DNA of 39,809 nt from JBCBXA01 sp039816825 (GTDB lineage Bacteria; Pseudomonadota; Alphaproteobacteria; Rhizobiales; Rhizobiaceae), in assembly GCA_039816825.1 (NCBI GenBank), contig JBCBXA010000021.1, positions 1 to 39,809 on the forward strand, read 5' to 3'. This document shows, piece by piece, positions 24,688-33,208 of this stretch (the first letter of the stretch is position 1; the number at the start of each line of letters is the position of its first letter). The translations under genes and the position numbers were made by a program. Below the pieces are notes generated by a model. The model was not told the origin of the DNA, did no database searches, and saw only the letters and a list, made by a program, of their open reading frames with translations.

Positions 24688-25155
24688 CTAGAGAGACCGG
24701 ACGCGCTCTAGAACTGCATCGACATGCCCGGGAACCTTCACCTTGCGCCAGACGTCGATGATCTTGCCGTCAGCGCCTATGAGAAAAGTCGAGCGCTCCA
24801 CGCCCATATAGGTCTTGCCGTACATGCTTTTCTCTTTCCAGACGCCGTAGGCGGAGAGGGCGGATTGCTCCTCATCAGCAACGAGTGTGACATCCAGATT
24901 GTGCTTGGCTTTGAACTTGTCGTGCTTGGCTGCCTTATCCGGCGACATGCCGACAATCTGCGTGTTCAGGGCTTCGAAGTCAGCTTTGGCTTCTGAAAAA
25001 GCGATGCTCTCTTTGGTGCAGCCTGGCGTGTCGTCTTTAGGATAGAAGAAAAGCACGACATTGCTTCCCTGCAGGTCTGAGAGCTTGAGGCTGCCATCAC
25101 CATCGGTTGGCAGTTCGAAGTCGGGTGCCGCGTCGCCTGGAGAAAGTTCGCTCAT
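24688..25155 (-). CDS. bcp: thioredoxin-dependent peroxiredoxin, Bcp/PrxQ type
   Basis: This 155-residue cytosolic thiol peroxidase reduces hydroperoxides. The peroxidatic cysteine is C46 in D-D-T-P-G-C-T-K-E. The E. coli protein has a resolving cysteine five residues later; here that position is not cysteine and C46 is the only cysteine in the protein. It must work by a 1-Cys mechanism with an external thiol. Length and the F-F-Y-P-K and G-V-E-R-S-T-F-L-I blocks fit the family. It is divergent from the AsmA-like gene and upstream of the M23 peptidase. Confidence 0.96.
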   Translation of the reverse strand: MSELSPGDAAPDFELPTDGDGSLKLSDLQGSNVVLFFYPKDDTPGCTKESIAFSEAKADFEALNTQIVGMSPDKAAKHDKFKAKHNLDVTLVADEEQSALSAYGVWKEKSMYGKTYMGVERSTFLIGADGKIIDVWRKVKVPGHVDAVLERVRSL

Positions 25156-25345
25156 TTGTGCCTCAATCTGTTGTCAGTTGCCTTCAGCGATGTATGCCGT
25201 TTTGCTGTGACATATGGGCGGCGTTAGTCTGCCGTCCACCGTAAAGCCACGATTCGTGCCCATCATGGCGATGTCGTCCGGGAGCACTGCGCTGAGTAAT
25301 CGAGAATCATCGGAGACAGCACCGAGCGCCGTCATGAGGAACGGC

Positions 25346-28300
25346 ATGGTGATGTCTCGCTATGGTCGCTGGCACATGCCTGTCCAGATCGGAGCGGCGG
25401 TGCTGAAGGCGTTTGCAGCTCTGGGCGTGTTTGCCGGTGCGATGCTTCTGGCGGCGTACATATTCCTGTCTGTCAAACCTTTCGATGCGTCCGCGTTTTC
25501 ACCCCGGATCCAAAGCGCTCTGGCTAAGTCTTTGCCGGATGGAATGAGCGCCACCATCCGCCGACCGCAGTTTCAGATGCACGGCCCACGCCTTGCCGTT
25601 TCGTCGGACCTCATCTCCGTCTCTCTGGCCGATGGTTCGGAGGCTGTGGCCGAGAATGTTGATTTCGTTCTGAGCGGTCTGGCGCTTCTGACTGGCAAGG
25701 TCCGGCTACACGAGATCGCAGTTCAACGTCTTGTATTGCCTGAGTCTGGTGAAAATGCTCCAGGGCTGGCCCTGCCGGAGTTGGCGCAGGCCGGCTTTGT
25801 CGAAGCCTTGATGAAACCGGCTCAGGAAGGCGCGATCCAACTGCGCAATCTTGTTGAGCGCCTCGGCCTGCGTAATGTCACCGTCGGCACTGTAGAGCGG
25901 GGTACGCAACGGGTTGCGGAGGCGCTGGAGCTGACAAGCGCAGACGGGTCAGTGCTCCTTTCCGTCAGCGCATCGCTTGCAGGTGGTGACGAAACGCCAA
26001 CCGTCCCGCTCAATGCCCGAGTGGATGATCAGACGTTTGCGCTTGCTTTCGACTTTGAGGATCTCGCCCCGGTTTTCCCCAATCGCGATGATGGTCGACC
26101 GCCCGTATTGTCCGTCATTGGTCCGGCAAAGGGCGAGTTGACCCTTTCACTGGCAGGCGAAGCCTCAACGCCAGCCGAAGGGCGGCTTCAGATATCCCTT
26201 CCCGAGAACATCCTCCGGATTGAAGACGAACCGGACAAGACGATCGCGGCGCGCAACCTCACGCTGCTGCTGCAACCCGCGCGAGATAGGGTCGAGATCG
26301 TTCCATCGGATATTGCGATTGGCACACTCCAGGCCCAGCTTCTTGGGGCTGTTCTTCTGGGTGGCCGAAATGAGAATGTGGCCGATGCAGGTACGCCTCT
26401 AGCCGAACTGATCTTTCGCGAAGCGCAGGTGCGGGTTGGGGATGATTTGGACCGGGAGGTGCCCATCTCAGCCCGGCTGGAGCTGGGCTATGATCCAAAG
26501 GAAGCACTTCTCAGTCTGGCATCGGTTGAAATGCGTGCGCCCTCGGGTCGTTTCTTCGGATCGGGCAGTTTTGCTTTCACAGGCTTGACGCCGTCGATCG
26601 TTTTCAACGGCCAGTTTGAACAGTTGGAGATGGACGACCTTCTCGCCCTCTGGCCGGACTATGTCGCGCCGGGCGCCCGCCGTTGGGCGCAGAGCAATCT
26701 GACGGGCGGCCTTGCCACGGACGCCGATATAAGTGTGGCCATTCCAAACAACATAGTCGGTCGTCTGCGCTTTGGTGAGCGCATTGAACCCGAACATCTC
26801 AATGTCGAAGTTACTATGCGGGGCACTGACATTGCCGGGTATCAGGATATACCCACCATCCGCGACGTCACAGCCAAGATCGAGCATTCCGGAATGAGCA
26901 CGAGCGTCGCGGTCCGGGAAGGCCTGTTCTGGCTGCAGGACGGCGAGCGGATCTATGTGGATGGCAGCCAGGTTGGCATTGCCGACTTCACTGCGGAACC
27001 GCTGCGCATCGATATCAATGCCGGTCTTGTGGGAGAGGCCAGCGCGATTGCGGGCATTGCAGCGGGCAAGCCCATACGGGCTTTTGAAGATCAGCCTTTG
27101 CAGCCGGCGGACTTTATCGGCCCGGTGACGGCTTCCCTGAACGCTGCGCTGTTGATCGATGGCCCCGATGTGACAGCGGCTTCTGACTGGAAGGCAGACA
27201 TCGCGTTTCAGAACGTGGATATCGCGACCGAGTTTGACGGCTATTCCGTGCAAGACACGCGACTGCAGATTGCACTGAACGCCGAAAGGGCCGTCATAAA
27301 AGGCGAGGCGCTCATTGACGGACAGAAAGCCGAAGTGGATCTGGTGGAGCCGTTCTCTGATGCATCGGCGTCGGAGCGCCGTATTTCCATGCGTCTTGAT
27401 GAGGCTGCCCGAAAAGCTCTGGGCGTCGATCTTGAGGGGTTACTCGAAGGGCCGGTCACCGCCGACATCGAACTGAACGCCGACGGGACCCAGAACTTCG
27501 TAGTCGATCTAACGCCGGCGAAACTGACCATTCCCGGTGTTGGCTGGACAAAGGGCGTGGGCATTAGCGGCCAGGCCACATTTCGCCTCGACATTGACGG
27601 TGGCACGCAAACCGTTACCGGACTGACATTACGGGGTGGGGGCCTCGATGCGCGCGGCTCCCTGACCGCCCGAGGCGGCACCGTTCAGCGGGCCAGGTTC
27701 ACTCAGTTTGCCCTCAACCGAGGAGACCAGGCGGCCCTTGGTATCGACCTGAAGGGCGAGGAATTCATCATCACATTGAGCGGTCAGCAGTTTGATCTTC
27801 GGCCGGTGGTGGACCGAGCCATCAACACGAGAGATGACGGCACGGACTCCGGTCCTGGCGAACGTATTCAGATCATAGGCAAGCTCGACCGGGCGCTGGG
27901 TTTCAAGGACGAGGTTCTGGACAATGTGGCCTTCGGTGTCCGCGGCACGACCACAGATATTGAATGGGTGGAATTCGATGCGAGAACGCGATCCGGCCAG
28001 GCCATCAAGGCAGGCTTACAGCCCAATGCCGGGTCTGGCGATCAGCTTTCCCTGACAACGCCGGATCTGGGCGCGTTTCTGCGTTTCACCAATCTGTACG
28101 GCAAAGTAGCCCGAGGTGCAGCGACGGTTGAACTGGTGCGCTCCTCCGAGAACACGCCCTATGTCGGGGCTCTCAGGGCCAGGAAGATCGAGATCGTGGG
28201 TGAGGAAAAGCTGTCCGCTCTGGTCAACACTCGAGCGGACGGGCAACGGAGCCTCAATGACAGTCTTCGCCGTGAGATCTCTACAGAACGTGTGGAGTTC

Positions 28301-28636
28301 GACGATCTATGGTCCGAGATTGAGTTGGGGCAGGGCGTGTTGCGGCTGAACAGGGGGACGGTGCGCGGCCCGGTGGTGGGCTCAACCTTCTCGGGCACGG
28401 TCTATGATCGGAACAACAACATGGATCTGCGGGGCGTTTTCATTCCGGCATATGGCGTTAACCAGCTGATATCGGCCCTGCCGATCATTGGTGACATATT
28501 TGGCCGAACCGCAAGTGGGGGGTTCTTGGGCATTAGCTGGAGTCTGCGTGGCCAGTTCACCAGTCCGAGGATTAATGTGAATCCGATTTCCCTTTTTACA
28601 CCAGGTGTTTTCCGGGAAATCTTCAACCAAAGCTAG
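25346..28636 (+). CDS. large AsmA-like/DUF3971 envelope protein
   Basis: This roughly 1096-residue protein has an N-terminal transmembrane helix (about residues 15-40 from the chosen start) and a very long periplasmic part made of repeating beta-strand segments. The C-terminal R-G-x-F-I-P-A-Y-G-V-N-Q-L followed by P-I-I-G-D-I-F-G is typical of YhdP/TamB/AsmA-like C-terminal domains. The family is thought to bridge the envelope and carry phospholipids to the outer membrane. The frame opens at ATG 25214, but the first 44 residues are Ser/Thr-rich without homology. An AGGAA element precedes ATG 25346, which also leaves room for the divergent bcp promoter. tyrS is convergent, with a 39-bp gap and no strong terminator. 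Confidence 0.9.
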   Translation: MVMSRYGRWHMPVQIGAAVLKAFAALGVFAGAMLLAAYIFLSVKPFDASAFSPRIQSALAKSLPDGMSATIRRPQFQMHGPRLAVSSDLISVSLADGSEAVAENVDFVLSGLALLTGKVRLHEIAVQRLVLPESGENAPGLALPELAQAGFVEALMKPAQEGAIQLRNLVERLGLRNVTVGTVERGTQRVAEALELTSADGSVLLSVSASLAGGDETPTVPLNARVDDQTFALAFDFEDLAPVFPNRDDGRPPVLSVIGPAKGELTLSLAGEASTPAEGRLQISLPENILRIEDEPDKTIAARNLTLLLQPARDRVEIVPSDIAIGTLQAQLLGAVLLGGRNENVADAGTPLAELIFREAQVRVGDDLDREVPISARLELGYDPKEALLSLASVEMRAPSGRFFGSGSFAFTGLTPSIVFNGQFEQLEMDDLLALWPDYVAPGARRWAQSNLTGGLATDADISVAIPNNIVGRLRFGERIEPEHLNVEVTMRGTDIAGYQDIPTIRDVTAKIEHSGMSTSVAVREGLFWLQDGERIYVDGSQVGIADFTAEPLRIDINAGLVGEASAIAGIAAGKPIRAFEDQPLQPADFIGPVTASLNAALLIDGPDVTAASDWKADIAFQNVDIATEFDGYSVQDTRLQIALNAERAVIKGEALIDGQKAEVDLVEPFSDASASERRISMRLDEAARKALGVDLEGLLEGPVTADIELNADGTQNFVVDLTPAKLTIPGVGWTKGVGISGQATFRLDIDGGTQTVTGLTLRGGGLDARGSLTARGGTVQRARFTQFALNRGDQAALGIDLKGEEFIITLSGQQFDLRPVVDRAINTRDDGTDSGPGERIQIIGKLDRALGFKDEVLDNVAFGVRGTTTDIEWVEFDARTRSGQAIKAGLQPNAGSGDQLSLTTPDLGAFLRFTNLYGKVARGAATVELVRSSENTPYVGALRARKIEIVGEEKLSALVNTRADGQRSLNDSLRREISTERVEFDDLWSEIELGQGVLRLNRGTVRGPVVGSTFSGTVYDRNNNMDLRGVFIPAYGVNQLISALPIIGDIFGRTASGGFLGISWSLRGQFTSPRINVNPISLFTPGVFREIFNQS

Positions 28637-28675
28637 AGATGGCACTCTCGTTTTCCGGTCATTGAGGCCAAACGC

Positions 28676-29926
28676 TCAGGCAAGCTTCAACAGAACGTGC
28701 TTCTTTTTGCCAAAGCTGACTTTGATCTGGTCGCCTTGCACGTCTTCCTTCGTCAGCACCAGCTTTTCATCGTTCACGGCCTGGTCATTCACTTTGACGG
28801 CACCGCCCTTAACGTGACGTCGGGCCTCACCATTGGACGATGCAAGGCCCGCGGTCACGAGAGCCGTGAGGATGCCCATTCCGCTGGCGAGTTCAGCTGC
28901 ATCAATCGTAACGCTGGGCAGATCGGACGCCGTTGCACCCTTCTCAAAAGTGATGCGGGCCGTCTCGGCAGCTGCTTCCGCAGCTTCGCGTCCCCGCACA
29001 AGGGCCGTCGCTTCGGTGGCGAGCACCTTTTTCGCGTCGTTCAACCCTGCGCCTTGCAGGGCTTCGAGCCGCGCGATCTCGTCCATCGGCAATGTGGTGT
29101 AGAGCTTCAGGAAGCGCCCCACATCCGCGTCTTCGGTGTTCCGCCAGAACTGCCAATAATCATAGTCACTCAACATCTCTGCATTGAGCCACATCGCGCC
29201 ATCTGCGGTTTTACCCATCTTGGCGCCTGACGACGTGGTGAGGAGTGGCGACGTCATGGCGAACAATTCTGCACCCGCAGCACGGCGACCAAGATCCACG
29301 CCGGAGACGATGTTGCCCCACTGGTCCGAGCCGCCCATCTGAACCGTGCACCCATAGCGCCGGTTCAACTCCACAAAGTCGTAGGCCTGCAGGATCATGT
29401 AGTTGAATTCGAGAAAACTTAGGTGCTGCTCGCGCTCGAGACGCAGTTTCACGCTGTCACGTGTGAGCATGGAATTGACCGAGAAATGCCGACCATAGTC
29501 TCGCAGAAACGACACGTAATTCAGGTCCAGAAGCCAATCGGCATTGTCGACCATCAGCGCATCGGACGGTCCATCACCAAAGGTCAGCAACCGTTCAAAG
29601 ACGGTGCGGATGGAGGCCTTGTTGTCCGCGATCTCCTCAACGGTCCGCAACGGGCGGCTCTCATCCTTGCCCGATGGATCGCCCACCATCGTTGTGCCGC
29701 CTCCCATCAGTGCGATGGGTTTGTTTCCAGTCTTCTGGAACCAGTGCAGGATCATGATGCCCATCAGATTGCCGACGTGTAGCGAACGGGCCGTGCAGTC
29801 AAAGCCGATATAGGCCGTCAGCGGGCCTTCCACGAGCTTCTGATCCATCCCTTCGGGGTCGGAAAGCTGATGAATAAAACCGCGTTCCTGCATCACCCGC
29901 AGGAATTCCGACTTGAAAGCGGACAT
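28676..29926 (-). CDS. tyrS: tyrosyl-tRNA synthetase
   Basis: This 416-residue class I aminoacyl-tRNA synthetase charges tRNA-Tyr. It shows the HIGH-equivalent H50-V-G-N, the tyrosine-binding Y-x-G-F-D segment at about 39-43, the Q-M-G-G-S-D-Q-W-G-N block at 196-205, and the KMSKS-equivalent K236-M-G-K-T. A C-terminal S4 RNA-binding domain spans about 350-416. Length is normal for the bacterial TyrRS type. It is divergent from anmK, with about 110 bp between the starts. Confidence 0.98.
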   Translation of the reverse strand: MSAFKSEFLRVMQERGFIHQLSDPEGMDQKLVEGPLTAYIGFDCTARSLHVGNLMGIMILHWFQKTGNKPIALMGGGTTMVGDPSGKDESRPLRTVEEIADNKASIRTVFERLLTFGDGPSDALMVDNADWLLDLNYVSFLRDYGRHFSVNSMLTRDSVKLRLEREQHLSFLEFNYMILQAYDFVELNRRYGCTVQMGGSDQWGNIVSGVDLGRRAAGAELFAMTSPLLTTSSGAKMGKTADGAMWLNAEMLSDYDYWQFWRNTEDADVGRFLKLYTTLPMDEIARLEALQGAGLNDAKKVLATEATALVRGREAAEAAAETARITFEKGATASDLPSVTIDAAELASGMGILTALVTAGLASSNGEARRHVKGGAVKVNDQAVNDEKLVLTKEDVQGDQIKVSFGKKKHVLLKLA

Positions 29927-30006
29927 TAACCGTTTCCCTTCAAACTCAAGGTCTGGACGGGTGGCATAGCGACGGCTTGCAGATCACCCGATGCGGGACA
30001 TGGGTC

Positions 30007-30024
30007 GCCCGCTGCGTAGCGGGC
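30007..30024 (+). promoter_or_regulatory. strong hairpin just upstream of anmK
   Basis: GCCCGCT (30007-30013), loop GCGT, AGCGGGC (30018-30024) is a perfect 7-bp GC-rich stem ending 12 bp before the anmK start codon. It is followed by ACGGTTTTG. It could be an attenuator or a block on the ribosome binding site; no plain Shine-Dalgarno is visible after it. The same palindrome is present on the tyrS side of this divergent region. Confidence 0.45.
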
Positions 30025-30036
30025 ACGGTTTTGCAC

Positions 30037-31137
30037 ATGGCGGAACAGATCGCAATTGGGCTGATGAGCGGCACATCGATGGATGGCATCGACGTGGCAC
30101 TTTTGTCGACAGATGGCGACCAGATGGTCACGCGCGGACCCTCCATGTTCTACAGTTACCGACCCGAAATGCGCGCGGCCATAGAGCGTGGCCTGGCTGA
30201 GGCTATCGATATGACCAGCGCAGAACAGCGGCCGGGCAGTCTGGCCGAACTCGAACAGAAGCTGACTGAAGACCACGCTCAGGCCGTTTTGGTGTTTCTT
30301 GAGCAATGCAAGATGAAGATCCGTCACATCGATGTTGTCGGATTTCACGGCCAAACCGTCCTTCACCGTCCTCAGGCCGGGCTGACGGTTCAGCTTGGCA
30401 ATGGTCAGATGCTGGCCGAGATGCTGCGAAAGCCGGTGGTGTTTGACTTCCGCTCGGCAGACGTTGCGGCTGGCGGGCAGGGTGCACCCTTCGTGCCCGC
30501 TTATCACCGCGCTTTGGCAAGCCAGATTGGTGAGCGGCCTCTGGCCATCGTCAATCTTGGGGGCGTTGGCAACGTGACTTACATCGGTCGCGACGACAGT
30601 ATTCTGGCTTTCGATACCGGCCCCGCCAATGCGCTGATCGATGACTGGACGAAGCGCCACACAGGCCGCCTCATGGATCGGGACGGATATCTGGCATCCA
30701 AGGGTCAGGTGGATATGAACGTCCTCATGAAAATGCTTGGTCATCCCTATTTCGACGAGAAGCCCCCCAAGAGCCTCGACCGGAACGACTTCAAACTGGA
30801 CGCCGCGCTGCAGCTATCGGTGCACGACGGCGCGCGGACTCTGACAGCTTTCACCGCCTATGCGCTCGCGCGTGCCGCAGAGCACTTTCCCGAAGCGCCC
30901 CATGGCTGGATCATTGCCGGAGGCGGTCGCCACAATCCTGTGCTCATGGAGGAGCTCAAGACCGTGATTACCCAGCCCATCATCACGGCTGAAAAGGCTG
31001 GGTTTGATGGAGACAGCACGGAAGCGGAGGCCTTTGCCTATCTTGCAGTGCGTTCCCGCGCTGGTCTTCCACTCAGTTGGCCGACCACCACCGGCGTTCC
31101 CTACGCGATGGCCGGTGGACGGACCGCCGAGGTTTGA
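30037..31137 (+). CDS. anmK: anhydro-N-acetylmuramic acid kinase
   Basis: This 366-residue enzyme phosphorylates and opens 1,6-anhydro-MurNAc in murein recycling. The ATP-binding M-S-G-T-S-M-D-G-I-D motif is at residues 10-19. G-F-H-G-Q-T-V-L-H (about 96-104) and D-F-R-S-A-D-V-A-A-G-G-Q-G-A-P (about 126-140) are the typical substrate and catalytic blocks. The end is P-T-T-T-G-V-P plus a short tail. The frame opens at 29977, but the family start is the ATG at 30037. Its last 37 bp overlap the end of the convergent response regulator gene. Confidence 0.97.
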   Translation: MAEQIAIGLMSGTSMDGIDVALLSTDGDQMVTRGPSMFYSYRPEMRAAIERGLAEAIDMTSAEQRPGSLAELEQKLTEDHAQAVLVFLEQCKMKIRHIDVVGFHGQTVLHRPQAGLTVQLGNGQMLAEMLRKPVVFDFRSADVAAGGQGAPFVPAYHRALASQIGERPLAIVNLGGVGNVTYIGRDDSILAFDTGPANALIDDWTKRHTGRLMDRDGYLASKGQVDMNVLMKMLGHPYFDEKPPKSLDRNDFKLDAALQLSVHDGARTLTAFTAYALARAAEHFPEAPHGWIIAGGGRHNPVLMEELKTVITQPIITAEKAGFDGDSTEAEAFAYLAVRSRAGLPLSWPTTTGVPYAMAGGRTAEV

Positions 31138-31511
31138 GCATTAGCACCGTGCGTTGAGCGGTCGAGAAGACCTGCCTCAAGCGCCGCTTTGATGTCGAAC
31201 TTGTTGAGAACCTCGACGCCCGGAAACTCGCGAGAGACTTTCCTCAAGCCCGATGTGCATGCCGAGATAAGATAGATCCTCGTGCCTTGGGCCGTCTGAA
31301 TGATGTTGGGAAGTGTTTCGCCATAGCGCTCCCCAGAGCTAAGCCTATTGTCCAGAAAGACGGCCCCAAAACCCGCTTGATCCAGTTGGCACAGACCCTC
31401 TCTCAGAGTTGGCACTGCCACGAGCTCATGCTTCGGTTCTTCCAGCCCAACAAAGTAGGCCTCAAAGAGCTTGTGCTCGATCGGGTCGTCGTCAATCAGC
31501 AGTACTTTCAT
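31101..31511 (-). CDS. stand-alone receiver-domain response regulator (first of the cluster)
   Basis: This 136-residue CheY-like protein has no output domain. The acidic pocket is D7-D8-D9, the phospho-acceptor is D54 in V-F-L-D-N-R-L, and the conserved lysine is in V-L-N-K-F-D. The usual Ser/Thr switch position is S in L-I-S-A. The start ATG (31509-31511) follows AGCAGGAA; the longer frame to 31601 is not needed. It is divergent from the PAS kinase gene, and its 3' end overlaps anmK. It is a likely phosphorylation partner of that kinase, or of REC2 in a phosphorelay; this is inference from position. Confidence 0.88.
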   Translation of the reverse strand: MKVLLIDDDPIEHKLFEAYFVGLEEPKHELVAVPTLREGLCQLDQAGFGAVFLDNRLSSGERYGETLPNIIQTAQGTRIYLISACTSGLRKVSREFPGVEVLNKFDIKAALEAGLLDRSTHGANAQTSAVRPPAIA

Positions 31512-31599
31512 TTCCTGCTCCAGTCTTCCGCCGAGCACTGGAAATAAACGCGCTTGCGGCGGAGAAAAACTGTCCCCGCTCCAGGTAGACACAATTATC

Positions 31600-31620
31600 A
31601 ATACAAGTCAAAGTTGTATT
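31600..31620. promoter_or_regulatory. palindromic candidate operator between the response regulator and the kinase
   Basis: A perfect inverted repeat AATACAA-N7-TTGTATT (spacer GTCAAAG) lies midway in the 193-bp divergent region, about 90 bp from each start codon. The surroundings are AT-rich compared with the rest of the window. It has the form of a dimeric repressor or activator site. Neither response regulator has a DNA-binding domain, so the binder must be encoded elsewhere. Confidence 0.5.
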
Positions 31621-31704
31621 TCAAGATTCGATACAGCCAGACATTTGGTGGTGCGAATATTGCAATTGAGCAGCGTGGGGCTGTGCCAAGGAGGCGTATG
31701 TTAA

Positions 31705-32805
31705 ATGCCAGCCAACTTCGACGTCTACCGCACATTCCTGGATGTGCTCCAGGTTCCAGCCTTCTTGGTTTCCCATGAGCGGAAGGACGTGTTTCGCCTC
31801 ATAAAGATCAACGAGACTTACGAAGCGACCGTCGGGATCAGGAATGAGGACGTTTCTGGCAAGCGCTTTTCCGATTTCCTTCCGGAGAATGTGGCCGCCA
31901 ACCTAACTCAAAACTACCGCACCTGCGTCGAGCGCGAGGCCGGGTATTCGTATGAAGAACTGCTGACAATTGGTGACAAGGAGCGTCGTTGGAGCACTGT
32001 CCTGTCGCCGATTTTCGAGGCCGGCCACGTGGTCGGCGTCATTGGGGTCGCGCAAGATGTGACGGCAGCAAAGACGGTTGAGCGACAATTGGCTCAATCG
32101 CTTCAGGCGGTGAGCAGCATCAATGCTGACCTTCAGGCCCTGACGTCAACCACAGCCCACGATCTCCGCGGCCCGATGCGACAGGCAAAGCTGATCATGG
32201 ATATGATAGCCGACAATTTGACGGACGCGCCCGAGGATATCTGCACGCTGATTGACAGCGGCAAGGCGGTGGTCGCCCAGGCGTTGGCTCTGATCGACGA
32301 GCGCGTGGACAATGTTCAGGCTCGCATTGAGGTTGGCATCGTGGCGACGACAACCGACGTGGGGCGCTGGTGTTCAGAGATCGTAGCGATACTGGACCCG
32401 CTCGGCCGGCTGAAGTTCGACTATCCGGTGTGCGACGTAGAGTGTGAATCCTTCATTCTGGACATTGGCCTCCGCAACCTGATCGACAATGCGGTGAACC
32501 ATGCCAAAAGCCGGGTCGCGGTTGAGGTCCGAGAGGCTGGCGAAAACCTCCGGTTTTCGATCTCAGATGACGGTCCCGGTTTCCCTACAGGTTTTGAACT
32601 TCCCGCTGTCAGCGCCTGGGGCGACGGCACCAGCGCGGGGATAGGGCTCGCAACAACCCGTCGCCTCATCGAATCTAGGTTTGGAGAGATGTCGATTGAT
32701 GACTGCCCACAATCTGAGTGCGGAGGGCAAATTTCATTCGCAGTGCCTGGGCGTATAAAAAAGACGACACGGCCTCTCGTGCCAGCGACTGCCCGCTCTC
32801 ATTGA
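31705..32805 (+). CDS. PAS-domain sensor histidine kinase, soluble
   Basis: This 366-residue protein has no transmembrane segment, so it senses inside the cell. The PAS/PAC domain (about residues 5-120) ends in the typical G-V-A-Q-D-V-T-A-A-K linker, followed by a coiled coil (120-148). The HisKA box T-T-A-H152-D-L-R-G-P-M carries the phosphorylated His. The ATPase domain has the N box R-N258-L-I-D-N-A, the G1 box D-D-G-P-G at 288-292, and G-I-G-L-A at 312-316. An AAGGAGG site precedes ATG 31705 with 10-nt spacing. Its last 131 bp are antisense to the second response regulator. The signal is unknown. Confidence 0.93.
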   Translation: MPANFDVYRTFLDVLQVPAFLVSHERKDVFRLIKINETYEATVGIRNEDVSGKRFSDFLPENVAANLTQNYRTCVEREAGYSYEELLTIGDKERRWSTVLSPIFEAGHVVGVIGVAQDVTAAKTVERQLAQSLQAVSSINADLQALTSTTAHDLRGPMRQAKLIMDMIADNLTDAPEDICTLIDSGKAVVAQALALIDERVDNVQARIEVGIVATTTDVGRWCSEIVAILDPLGRLKFDYPVCDVECESFILDIGLRNLIDNAVNHAKSRVAVEVREAGENLRFSISDDGPGFPTGFELPAVSAWGDGTSAGIGLATTRRLIESRFGEMSIDDCPQSECGGQISFAVPGRIKKTTRPLVPATARSH

Positions 32806-33208
32806 GGCCCGCCGATTTCACCATCTCCGCTGCCATGGCGGCATAATCCGACAGGCTGGACGGCTTCACATAGTAGCCATCAGCACCCAGCTCATAGGCG
32901 CGTTTCTTATCCTGACTGCTCGTCGAACCCGACAGCATGACAACGGAGCCACCCATTTTTTTCGGTGCGGCCCTGTATGGGACAATGGCCTCAAGTATGT
33001 CCAACCCGCTCAGGTGAGGCATGCTGATGTCCAGGATCAGCAGGTCAGGCGCCATTTCCTTGAAGGTTGCCAGCGCTTTCCGGCTGTCATTGATCACGTG
33101 CACGTCGGCGTCAGCCATCGCTGCGCGCAAGTGGCGTTCAATGATCAAACTGTCGAATGGGTCGTCATCAATGATAACCACCGATGAAGTGTCGCGAACT
33201 GCGGTCAT
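32675..33208 (-). CDS. stand-alone receiver-domain response regulator (second of the cluster)
   Basis: This 177-residue REC protein resembles the Rcp1-like single-domain regulators that often pair with PAS or phytochrome kinases. The acidic pocket is D14-D15-D16, the phospho-acceptor is D60 in L-I-L-D-I-S-M-P, the switch is in M-L-S-G-S, and K115 is in Y-V-K-P. After the REC fold (about residue 130) comes a roughly 45-residue helical tail encoded entirely by DNA antisense to the kinase gene. The start is ATG 33206-33208, with a longer alternative at 33229. It is convergent with the kinase and probably its phospho-partner. Confidence 0.9.
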   Translation of the reverse strand: MTAVRDTSSVVIIDDDPFDSLIIERHLRAAMADADVHVINDSRKALATFKEMAPDLLILDISMPHLSGLDILEAIVPYRAAPKKMGGSVVMLSGSTSSQDKKRAYELGADGYYVKPSSLSDYAAMAAEMVKSAGLNESGQSLAREAVSSFLYAQALRMKFALRTQIVGSHQSTSLQT

